DNA from: Helicoverpa zea | Lineage: Eukaryota; Arthropoda; Insecta; Lepidoptera; Noctuidae | NCBI RefSeq assembly: GCF_022581195.2 | Contig: NC_061454.1 | Coordinates: 124,001-188,000 of the forward strand | Length of the DNA stretch: 64,000 bases | Direction of reading: 5' to 3' | Made by a program: the position numbers and the translations under genes | The notes under the pieces: generated by a model | Databases searched by the model: none | What the model was told of the DNA's origin: nothing | The model's input: only the letters and a program-made list of their open reading frames with translations | Shown: in pieces, positions 12,375-23,400 of the stretch | How positions within the stretch are numbered: position 1 is the first letter of the stretch | How the letters are laid out: every line of letters starts with the position of its first letter

Positions 12375-12658
12375 TTAGGCAGGTAATCAGGCTGGGTTGT
12401 GGTGTAGCACGTCGCTCCACCGCACCGTTACCTATCAGTTAGTGCTCAGGGTAACTGCTTATGTGTCCGTAATGACGAGCGCGATGGCGCAGGATAATTG
12501 TTACGATAGGGTTCGGTTAGGCAGGTAATCAGGCTGGGTTGTGGTGTAGCACGTCGCTCCACCGCACCGTTACCTATCAGTTAGTGCTCAGGGTAACTGC
12601 TTATGTGTCCGTAATGACGAGCGCGATGGCGCAGGATAATTGTTACGATAGGGTTCGG
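12375..12658. repeat. 142-bp tandem duplication, two units
   Basis: Two adjacent 142-bp units (12375-12516 and 12517-12658) both start TTAGGCAGGTAATCAGG and end CGATAGGGTTCGG. I find no difference between them by eye. Each unit contains GTCGCTCCACCGCACCG and TAATGACGAGCGCGATGG. There is no long ORF. Such identity implies a very recent duplication, array homogenisation, or an assembly artefact. Confidence 0.93.
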
Positions 12659-13500
12659 CTCCGCACACATCTCTCTTACATAGTAGAGCCCTTACAGTAA
12701 CACTAATATTTGTACCTTGACTGTCACCTTACCGGCAAAGCATATCAAATACTCAATAGCGGATAGTAAATATTCACTAGTAATGTTTACAACAAAAAAA
12801 ACCTTAAATATTTAGTCAATTACACTTAAATAAATTATTTACATCGTCGAGTCGACTGGTGGCAATATTAATTAACGTGGCACTCCACCGATAACGCGGC
12901 CCGATATGGTCACAGTTAATTGCAGTATTGAATACATTTAGACAGTCCTAGGCAAACGAGCGTGATCACAAAGCTGTTCACAGTTTAGTTACTGTGACCG
13001 CTGCGCTGTGGTCGCGGCGCGTGAATTATTTACATGAGCTATGTTCTACATGTGTACACGTCCGCAGATACTCGCAGTGGTCACCCGCCCTTATACATGT
13101 GTTACTCGTGACTAATTATAATTATCTCTGTACCGATATGTGTGCTCATTCTTTACAACCCACAAAAATTGGAGCCAGGAACATCAGGCTTGAAATAAAA
13201 TATATACCAGCTATAAATGTGGATTTACCAGTCAATTGGTGTTGTTATGCATAATTGTGCGTGATACATGTTATCCTCATCAATTTGCTCTGTGAAGTAT
13301 TTTCCTCGTTTCATCTGCGGATTGTAAATATTGTAAGCGATTACAGCGTCCTTGTAAACATGGCGATAATGTCTGTTGTGCCACCTTGTCGGTGTTAATG
13401 TAATTGTGTCGAGTAGTGACAGCGACGCGCGCCCCTAATGCCGTTACCATCGACCTGCTGCTTCTCGTTTGTTACAAATATTTTACAAATATACTCAATA
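12659..13500. other. Gene-free stretch before copy C
   Basis: AT-rich DNA with no recognisable feature. A modest open frame at 12994-13254 (+) shows no domain or signal. A patch around 12995-13025 is CpG-containing. Confidence 0.5.
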
Positions 13501-14928
13501 AACCGGCCAAGTGCGAGTCGGACTCGCGCACCGAGGGTTCCGTACAAATCCCAGTTTCAGGTATTTTCGAAACTGCCTGACGACTTGTAACTGTCGAATT
13601 GTAACAACGACTGCTAGAGTGTAGGATTCGGGGCTGCTGGCTTTACGTTTCTAGAGCCTTGACAAAAGTGTAATTCTGTCCTTTTCGTTGTTTTATAAAG
13701 TCGGCTTTATTTTATTTTGTAGCATTTTACAAACAAATCCAACTTCAAACATATAAAAAAGCAACAAGAAAACAAAAGCAAGAAAGAAATTAAAAAGATG
13801 ATTGGTGCATCGGTCTAAAAGTCGGTGTCTAGAGAATGCATCTATATTTATTTAACCACCGAGATCTAGACCGACGCATATAAACAGTTTTCTTGTTGTT
13901 TTTAGAAGTTGTTTTTTTTTTTGTAAAAAGTTTTTATTTTTAACTTTTGTGAAAGTTCTCGTCAATACGAATAATATAAGCCCAAACACGACGTTACTAA
14001 AACATACCGTTGAGGAGTTCTCTCGACTTTCTCACGTCTCCATCATCAGGTAAGCTCTAAACCTTCACTGTTTGATAGTATCACCAGACATACATCTGAG
14101 AATCAAGTTTTAATCCTATGCATGCCTACAATTTCTGGTAGTTGCCCTCGATTTCTCAGGATTTCCATCATCAGATCCTGACCTGATGACAATGAAAATA
14201 AACGGCGAGTATACTCTTTTACTAAAAAAAAATGTTTTCTCAAATCCGTCAAACTTGGTCGTTTAAATTCCCCATTGAGATGAGGAAAATATTTGATTTG
14301 ATTTGATAATATTTTAATATTTTATGTAACTTCAAATTTATCATTTTCGCAATTTTTCCTTTATCTGTACTATATAACGGTGCTTCTTGCCGAATTTCAA
14401 GATTCTGAGTTCACGGGAAGTACCTTGTAGGTTTTGATTCCCTAGCGTGTGACGGAAATTCGTCTAAGGTGTCGGTATAAGTACTGTATCTTTTGATCGC
14501 GTTAACTTAGAAGTTTGATTTTTTCACTGCCTGAAGGGACAATAGACCTAGGTATTTGGTATAAATTTCAATTTGATACCTTTATTCGTTTGTGAGAAAT
14601 AAGGTAGTAAGTTTCATTTTATTAAAATATTTTTTTTTTACATTATAAAACTAAAAAAATGAGATTTTCGTAATTTTTCCTATATTTGCATTATATGACA
14701 ATGCTTCATGCCAAATTTCAAGACTCTGAGTTTACGGGAAGTATCCTGGAGGTTTTGATTCCTTTGCGAGTATCGAAAATTTGTTGAAAACATCGACATA
14801 ATCGGCTGTATCTTTTGATTGGCTTGGCTTAGAAGTTTGATATTTTCACAGCTTAAAGGGACAATAGACCTGAGTATTTCATGAATTTCAGCTTGATTCG
14901 TCCACGCGTTCTTGAGATAAAGGGTCTT

Positions 14929-14979
<51 letters not shown>

Positions 14980-15035
14980 GGACAACAAAGTGATCCTATA
15001 AGGGTTCCGTTTTTTTCCTTTTGAGGTACGGAACC
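13501..15035 (+). mobile_element. (GTCT)n-carrying MITE-like element, copy C (uninterrupted)
   Basis: Third copy, in the same orientation as copy A. It starts AACCGGCCAAGTGCG and ends GGTACGGAACC, with the final CCT variant relative to copies A and B. It matches copy B nearly throughout, differing in GACA array length and a short indel (ATTTCATGAATTTCAG against ATTTCATGTGAATTTCAG). The empty foldback site GGTATAAATTTCAATTTG lies at about 14560-14577. Copies B and C face each other across ~2.4 kb, so together they form a long inverted repeat. Confidence 0.85.
14929..14981 (+). repeat. (GACA)n microsatellite inside copy C
   Basis: About 13 GACA units between GGGTCTT and GACGGACAACAAAG. Homologous in position to the arrays in copies A and B. 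Confidence 0.92.
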
Positions 15036-16767
15036 TTCACTCAACCTTTTTTCATTTTCATTGTCTTCAACCTAAACTCGTGTACCCTCCAGCGATCCTG
15101 CAATGTTAGGACCTGCCATTCGGTGCATAATATAGCTAAGCCGTAGTCGGTACGTGCGGCTTAAGCGGAGCCGTCGCGTCGCTCGGCCGCAAACGTGTCG
15201 CCCAGCCGATATTAATTTACGAGCGCGATAAGCGACGCCCGCCGTTCTGAACTCGCCCCAATATTAATCATATTCGGATGACTTAGACTGCCACTTGAAT
15301 CGGGGTTTGCTTTTTGCCTAAGACCTTAATTTATTGACTTTTGCGATGTACTTAGGTACTTACCTACCAGCCATGTTGGCTGGATTACCCACAATTTTTT
15401 CCAGCTAGGGATATAAGTAGCTGGCAGCTATTTATTTAGTATTTCAACATAAAAGCGACCCGCTATAAATCGTTACTCTGATCAAAAGTTAATTTTTTGT
15501 TATGTAATAGGAGTTATTCCTGTCTATCCTAAGCCAATCAGACTGCGGCATGTTAGCCTAGTCCGTTCGGTAAATAAGCCAAATGTACGCTCCAGAACGC
15601 GGGGCGACCGACACGACTGACACGACCGACACGACCGGACGGCTGCACGCGGCGGTTGCATTTTACTGTTATAGCGGTGCCACCGGGAATACTACATAAT
15701 TTGCACGGACGCGCACACTTGTGCGGATTTGCGGAATATTTTGCTTTCTATTATAATCATAGTCATAAAATAAACATGGCCTTAAAATTTATATAAATAA
15801 AGTGACCCTTGGCCTGGCCTTTGGCCACAGCAAAACGAGTATAGCCTACCTGAATAGCGTGAACAAATGTAAAGTGTAGTCAACACTGAGTCAGCAGTGC
15901 TCGGCGCGCGCTGGAGGGCTCCGCGCGACACTATCGCGGCGCGACACTGTTGATTTAGGCGCGTTTGTGCCGCACCTGATACATCGCCCTAAACACATCA
16001 ATTGTGTTCGCCACTTTATGAGCCACCCAGCCCGCCCAGTGTGCCCAGTCCGCCTGACCGGTGCTACACGCGACCAATGAGGACGGAGGCACATTATGTA
16101 TCAACATATTGTACATTGTCCTGTTATCTAGTGAAATGTTTTGTAACCCTGTCGTCGAGCCCACGCTGCTGTTTCGACAGAAACATTTTCCTCATTTCAA
16201 TCGAAGTGGCTGTGCTCTTATTTTAAAACGCAACCCATGTAATCTAGAGGAAGGGTTAGAGAAAATGGCGAATCTCTCTCAAATAATAAACAAACAAGTG
16301 TGGACAACCGGAGCGCGCATACACGCGCAGTGTGCACGCGGGGCCGGTGCGCGTGGCGGACAGCATTAGGGCTGGCCCGCGCCGCCCGTGTTGCTTTATA
16401 ATTTATTGTCAACAGCGCGAGCTGCCAGCCCTGCCAGATGCAAGCGATAGACGCCTTTCCTTTCCTACTGTCAAATGGAAAATTTGAATAAAAGAAAATT
16501 ATTCTAAAACACCTAGTTCGAACGCGGAAGCTGCAAACTTCTTTTGATGTCGGACAAAGGACAGTAATGCCATCGTGCAATTCGCAATTCAAATGGCGCA
16601 GCTCACGAACTTATCTAATGCGATCCATTGCAAGAGCAATTCCTTTCAGAAAACGAGTAATAACTCCAACTCGATGAGATTGACTTTAAAGAGCAATTGG
16701 CGGCACGTAACAGCGGCACGGCGTGCGTGCGGCAGCGGTGCGGCGCGGCGGCACATCAGTTACTATA
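15036..16767. other. Gene-free stretch
   Basis: Contains a short ACACGACCG tandem run (about 15608-15645) and CpG-rich patches (about 15900-15960, 16310-16400, 16700-16755). The frames of 100-124 codons at 16061-16369 (+) and 16218-16592 (-) overlap on opposite strands and have no recognisable motif. I take them as chance. Confidence 0.5.
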
Positions 16768-16990
16768 GTTCGGCCATTCAGAGAATGCGTTCCTGACACG
16801 TCGCGATTGAACTGACGACGTAACTTTGCAATGGCGTTGCAGTTACGATAAAAATATTTTTGCTGGTTGTTTACCGTTTTAACAATTGAGGAGCATTAAA
16901 ACAACATTATTATATCAATAATCAATGAATGTTATTACGTCGTCAGTTCAATCGCGACGTGTCAGGAACGCATTCTCTGAATGGCCGAAC
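16768..16990. mobile_element. 223-bp MITE with 56-bp terminal inverted repeats
   Basis: Left terminus GTTCGGCCATTCAGAGAATG... is repeated in inverted form at the right end, ...CATTCTCTGAATGGCCGAAC. Pairing extends about 56 bases with essentially no mismatch (16768-16823 and 16935-16990) around a ~110-bp AT-rich centre. TATA flanks both ends (16764-16767 and 16991-16994), consistent with a target-site duplication, although the short palindromic word makes its exact length ambiguous. No coding capacity. The near-perfect arms point to recent mobility. Superfamily not assigned. Confidence 0.9.
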
Positions 16991-19900
16991 TATACAATGA
17001 GTTAGCAAAGAATAATAAAACACTTTAAAGGTGAAAGTTTGCCGGCTAACGAGTTTCCTCTTGCCATTACCGCGGTCCTACCTGCCTCCTGCCTCTTTCG
17101 CTGAATAAATTGTGCTGCAAGTAGATACGTACCTATAGCTACTCATTTCACTAACTCCTTGCACTGTTATTCTTTCTACTTATATAGGTATTTGGAATCC
17201 AAAAGCTTTCATGAAAAAATACCATTTAACCATTCTTAACATTCTACGAACGCAAAAGCACTCTACATTTGGTCAATCACAGGTTCACTGATTAGGCACC
17301 TATCTACATAGAGTTGCATCGAGAGTTGAGATGAACATTTGGCATGCTAATGTATTCCGTTACACATCGCGAGCTAATCCTTGACGAATGCTAAATACAT
17401 TAACTCGTGGCCGTGTTCAGGAGCCGGGAGAAAAACCGTGTGGGCCGGCGGGGCGGGCCGCGCGGGCGTGCCTCGCGGCAGTCGCGCGGCACTCGCCGCA
17501 CCGCACGCACGCCGCCGCGCTCCCGCCGCTCCGACCGCGCGCCGTGATCGAGCACCTGTGACGTGATAGTGTTATGGTGAATGTTTGCGGAATGCTAGTG
17601 TCAAGTGAATAATAGATCGAGGCTACCTCGGAGAGCCGGCACCGCGCGAGGTGGGTCACATGTATTATTTAGGAAATCGCTCTGCTGTCACCGTTCTGCG
17701 AGTTATTAAGACAGGCTGCGACGAGTCGCGTGAATGTTTAATGTTAAGTTTATCTGCGAGTGGGACCGGGCGGCGGGGCTAGTGTATCTCCGTCAGAGGG
17801 GCAGCGATGCGTGCTGTCCGCAGGAGATAAGTGCGGCTATGTGTCCCCTCACGTCCATCACAGGCTCGCAACAGTCGGACCCGCTTGTAATCGCTTTTCA
17901 GTAAAACTTGCACTCTACTTCTTTATTTGACCAACGTACTTTTGCTCAGAGGAGAGATGCCTGAGTTCAGAAACAGTAATCATGACTTAACATCTAATTT
18001 ATTTCGCACAGTATGCACAGTTTCGGAAACTAAAGTGTAAGCTCGTAACCACGGACGAGTCAAAAAGCTCTTAATTCATTAATTTACTGCGTGATCTTAA
18101 TTTTTCAGTAAACACGTAAGTTCTTGATGGGAAACAGATTAGAGCATTAGCTTCAATAAATTTATTGTAACTACCTATGAGGAGTGAATTTGAGTAATTG
18201 AAAATTGTTGTAGAGTAGGTACCGAAAAATTTGGAAAATTGATTTTAGCTGTAAAAAATATATGTAATTTAGCGGTAGGAAGATTAGTTAGTGAAGTACC
18301 TGCTGGAACCGATGTAGCACAACACTGTGAGCCACACAGTCTTAAAATATTTGGCATTTGCCCAGAATGAGGGTAGTTACGTTTTTGCTTACTAAGCGCT
18401 ACGCCTTCTACGTCTTACATAAACGGCAGTAAAGGATACGACCTATTTAATAGGTCGGACGCGACTCCGCGCAGTCGGTATATTGCCAGCAATTACACCG
18501 TTCTCCGACTACAGTCTCTGCTTACCCGCTTCCCAATTAACATTGGGATTAATGACGGCGAATCAGAGCAAGTAATTAATGCCAAGCCCATGTTAATTGT
18601 TATTAATTATTGTCGCACGGCATTGTTCATAGTTCATATCGGATAATAGCTTGTTGTGTAATATTAACGTCATCGCCAGCAACCACTAATGGTTGTTTGG
18701 CTCTTGATAACGTTTCACATATCATACGTGTCAGATAAGTAAGTGGAGACCGAACATTAACGACTTTAATTAGGAATGAAGAACTTGCACAGTTACCTAC
18801 AGACGACAACTAATTGTTGAAGCCAACGAGCCGGTTAAACTGTCGTTAGTGCTCCGCTCAGCCGGCCGCTGCTGACATGCAGCTTCAATTACACAGCTTA
18901 CGAGATCTAGCTCTAGTGCCTAAACTTTTGAGAAAATAATGCATTCACTGAGAACCACAATTGAAAGCATATTTATATTGGGATGATACTTTGAATATTC
19001 TAAATAGCAAACAACGAGCTTAACCAAGCTTTAGATATTGATTCTACAATTCCATGGGTTTACCTCGATGGACTTACAAAACTAAAGATAGCTAATAAAT
19101 GTTATTGCTGAGTACTTAGGAGAGCAGAAACTTAGTAGATAGTGGAGGTCACGGAGGCAGTCGCCATCCACCAGCAGAAGGCAAGATTTGATGTTCGCAG
19201 TGATGGCACTAAACTAACTTTATGTTGTCAATAAAACTGCCGAGAGATTTCAGGCGGTGCGAGAGAAGTGCACTTACCGACACCCTTGCTAAGGAGTTTA
19301 GCTCACGGCTTCTTCTAAACTACACATTGTTGTAGGAATAGAAAATTAAGATTAACATTACCTGACGTACACACTAATGGGCCAATATGCTTAAAGTGGC
19401 AAAATTACAGTATATAATTTTTGACTGCCTGGCAATAATATTTGGCAGTCGTGTCCAGCAGTGGCTACTGTGGCTAGTGGCTCAGTAGTGCGATGGACAT
19501 GCAATTTGTCGCATCATTGCATCGCAGTCTTACTCACATGACGCTGCGAGTCACGTACCGCAATTTCGCATCGGATTTAAAGATGGCCGCAAACGTGATG
19601 GCTTGTGTATCGCACGACACGACCCACTTCACAAGCTTTGATTTAACTCGTCAACGTTAGCACATTGTGCCAAAACTTTACTAGCTACCCAAATATACAC
19701 AGTATTATAGTTGGCGTTGTTGTGAATACTGGGTCCACTGGGACCTACTTTTTATGTAAATAAAATCATTGTATCACTGTTTTCACGCTTTTTATTTCTA
19801 CGCAGCAAGTTAATATTTGAACAGATTCTGAGCGCTGAGTAACATTGCTGGAAAACATTGCTTCTAAAGTCATTTCGTGTGCTCATGCCTTTTCCCACAG

Positions 19901-20326
19901 AGGTCGTCACTAACATTCATTTAATCTTTTTGCTTTTTTCATATTCAGATATAATATAATATACGACATGAGCAGTCTTATGTGTTTTATGAAATGTGTT
20001 TGAATCAATTTCTGTACTCACTGCTCCTTTAGTGTCTGCTATTATCAGAGATTTTATGTATGTGTATTTATATTCTTGTATATTATAGCTATTTACGGTA
20101 TAGCTGAATTTCATACACACATAATCATACGCTTCGTAACTAAAAACTATTCGGTAATGAAGCTATAAGGCAGTAAGCCAGCGGCGGGTGTTTGCGTATG
20201 ATAAACTTGTGCGCTAATGCCGTGTAGTGTGTACTGCCATAATATTATCTCGTAATTACCACACTCTTGTTGCTTTACCTCTGTTGTGTTAGGCTCTAGA
20301 GCACGCCCTTGTTAAACTCATACTTA
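16991..20326. other. Gene-free stretch with a strong CpG-rich patch
   Basis: The densest CpG patch of the window, about 17435-17560, is followed by a moderately GC-rich run to about 17850. It could be a promoter or untranslated first exon; a GTGGGT donor-like word follows at about 17651. Nothing proves transcription. The rest is AT-rich without recognisable genes. The open frame over the patch is Ala/Arg/Gly-rich and looks compositional. Confidence 0.45.
17435..17560. promoter_or_regulatory. CpG-rich patch, possible promoter or first exon
   Basis: Very high G+C with many CG dinucleotides (GGCCGGCGGGGCGGGCCGCG and similar), against an AT-rich surround. In insects such patches may mark 5' ends of genes or repeats, but CpG content alone is weak evidence. 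No TATA or initiator element is claimed. Confidence 0.25.
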
Positions 20327-20490
20327 TTAATAGCCGTTTTCCCGCGGTTTCACCAGCGTCCCATGGAAACTACTGCCTGTAGCGGGATTCAATATGCCCA
20401 ACGTTACTCGAGAAGAGTGTAGGTTTCCTACAGGGTAAAAATTTAAAAAGTCGGTCTAGTCGTTTTTGAGTTTATCCATTACAATAGAAA
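20327..20490 (-). mobile_element. Degenerate LINE/SINE 3' tail
   Basis: On the minus strand this reads GGACGCTGGTGAAACCGCGGG and ends in ...AACGGCTATT. It is the same tail that appears at 51711-51932 and 60734-60831. It also contains the upstream portion AAACTCAAAAACGACTAGACCG, matching the 'AAACT...ACTGAACGGAT' segment usual in lepidopteran retroelement tails. Old and 5'-truncated, with no coding sequence. Family not assigned. Confidence 0.65.
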
Positions 20491-23400
20491 AAAAAACTAA
20501 TAAAAATATTTTTACTATTTTACTTTTTTTAAACAACGTAGGTAAAGTAGTTACCTACTGCTTATTTACTTACTTAGCGAGCATAATTTCAAAGACGTAT
20601 TTTAAAACGATTAATTGGACGCGGCTCGTGGCACGATATTAAAGCTGAAAGCCAGACGTATTCACCCGGGCTCCAGGGCTCCACGCGCCTTTGTCCCTCG
20701 CCCCATTCACTAGCTTCCATTCAAACTTAACGCAATAAACTTTTCATGAAAAACGAATAAAAATATTCAATTATAACTCACTTAAATACTTATACAACAT
20801 TTTATTTTCATCAAATGTATGTATTTCAAGCAATCTAAGCTTGGAAGCAACATGTCAATCTGTTGTAGTCGCACTGGGATCAGAATTTTAAATCTAAAGC
20901 CATTTTGGTTTTGAAATAAACTTGTATAGAAAAAGATCAATATTATCAAAGTAATAAAACTTGAGTAAACTTGGAAGGAATTTTGAAAGGTAATCTGACA
21001 TCGTAATTAGTATCCGAAGCCTGAGAGCTGACGGGTACGATAATACTTTACTTTAAGTTTATGATAAAAATGATGACTGCGTCTGTAGTACACGAGAAAC
21101 GTTTCAACCAGCGAGCGCGCCAGTACCAACGCGTACCGGCTACGCAGATATACTGTCACATCTACACTGGAGAGTATTCAGGTGGAAATTATAATGGCTT
21201 CTATTATCAGCCAGTTATATTTTGCTGTTGGCATAGGCCACGTGGTTTATCTGTAGGTTTCATGTCCAATAAGATCTGCGAAATACCAAAACAAGAAACC
21301 ACAGCGCATAGTATCCACGTATCTTTGTACCACTAATAGAGTGGAACTGGTGTCCGCAAGGTTCGGCGTACACAAACGCACGGTTTGCGGCATTCCTTAT
21401 TCAGCGAGCTGATTGACTCGCGCGGGTCGCACTCCCGACTCACATAGTGAGCGAGTGTGCGCACAGCTTTCAACCAGCATTAATTTGTTTCACATTCGCT
21501 TACAAAAGTTGATAGTGTTACACTAGTGTGGGTTACATACACGCTATTGAAGTGTAATTTACTCATCAATATTTCTACAGGAAAATCTGCATTAGCACGC
21601 CATCTATTGAACTTGGCTAATTTCCAAGTGAAAGAGGTATAAAGATGCTAAAGTAATAAGCACTTTAAAGTCATAATTCAATAAGATTTATAAAACTTTC
21701 AAAAGTAGGTAAAATTAACGATTTGGAATTTCACGAGTAATTTTATGTGCAAAGTTTGTATTACCCGCAGGACTAGTGGTCGCGAGGAAATTGCACTAAG
21801 GATTTATTGAACGCCGAGTGCTGAAATAAATAGCTTCAGATCGAAGCTATCTGTGCAGATAAGTGCTCAATTAACGACCAAAACCCACTAAATGGATTAA
21901 CTACCAACGTTAAATATAATAGTGCGGCGGAATAATGAAAAATATCGCTCGCCATTCATATTATTTGTTCTGACAAATTGGAATTGTCAGCTTATGATAT
22001 GAACTGGTCGACCGTTCATTATTAGCTGCGCGAGTTTCAATGATCATATAATTTGCCCACAAACATGTTTGTAGAAAAAAGTAATAAACAACATTCACAT
22101 CCAATTGATCAACAGTTTTCCTTAAGCACCAGATTACCGTGAATACGGTGTGTAACATGCATCATGATCCCAGTGTTGCGATGATAACCCGAGCAGTTGC
22201 CGACGCGCTACTACATGACGACGCAACAACTCACTCTAATAAAGTAACAAGACGAATGATGGAAATGAGAAATACGAGAAAAACTAAAGTGAATCGACCA
22301 TTCCTCGCTAACAATATTACTTAGGAGAAAAACTGGAATTTTCTAGAACACCGCCCTTGATGCAAAAGGTCAATTTAGAAAAAGTGAAGAACGCTTAATC
22401 ACAAAGCAAGCTGTAGTCAGGAGCGCCTTTATTTGACGAACGAATAAAGGCGAGTTCAGACCTGCGACATTATTACCACTCCTACTTACAATGAACAGAA
22501 AAATGCGTTCAACATAATGCAATGAGAGTCCTTTTCTTTGTAATAGTTTATGAAACGGTCTGACTTTCACGTAGCTGTACCTACACGTTTCGGGCGTAAA
22601 CCTGCTGACATTTCGTTAAAAATTCACTCACACTCGGCAGGCTTTATTGATATTTTCACTATCTGAGCTTTATGTTACCTTAGTAGTTTTTAAAGAGCAT
22701 ATCTAACGCAAAATACAATGCATTTGAGATATTGACATTATACCAAGCGAGTTTTAAGCAGTACCTTTTGTAAAGTAGCGATTTTTAGGGAGAAAATCAG
22801 CCCGTATGACTTATACGTATTATCCCAAAGCTTTACAATTTGGCATGAAATTACATAAATGATATGTTTACACTTGAAAGTTACTAAGTACTTAGTATTT
22901 CCAAAAGATTTCATATATAGCGTAAACGTTGGCTACACGACGAGTTTGAAGCCACTCCTAACTTGTAGTTAAGAACACTTAAGTTTAAAGAAAACAGCGA
23001 AGTTGTAGTGCGCGACAGTTTAAATTAAAAACGTGTCAGTAACGCGCGCAATTTGAGCCAAGCTCTAACTTTCACTAACTAGTTCAGCTAACTACACTAA
23101 TTATTATTTTAATGAACATTACGCCACGCTCGTCTCTACGTCACACACACACACGTGAGCATTGTGTCTGTGTGCGCGATCCGCGACTTGACAACACAAA
23201 CCTCTGCTAGGTACTTGACGTTTTGTCAAATACAATGTGATACGAGTGGGTCGACTCCAATATTCTATTTTGTACGTACATGATTTGACGATGAACGTAA
23301 CGACCTTAAATACATTTGTGAAATAAAACCGCCACGATCCACACAACTGTAATAACAGCAGAAAGACGATTAAGTGAAGCGTCGGAAGCAATGAATATCT

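Noticed and set aside
16218..16592. 124-codon minus frame
   Set aside because: No domain, no splice or start context, and overlapped by an open + frame at 16061-16369. Chance is the simplest explanation.
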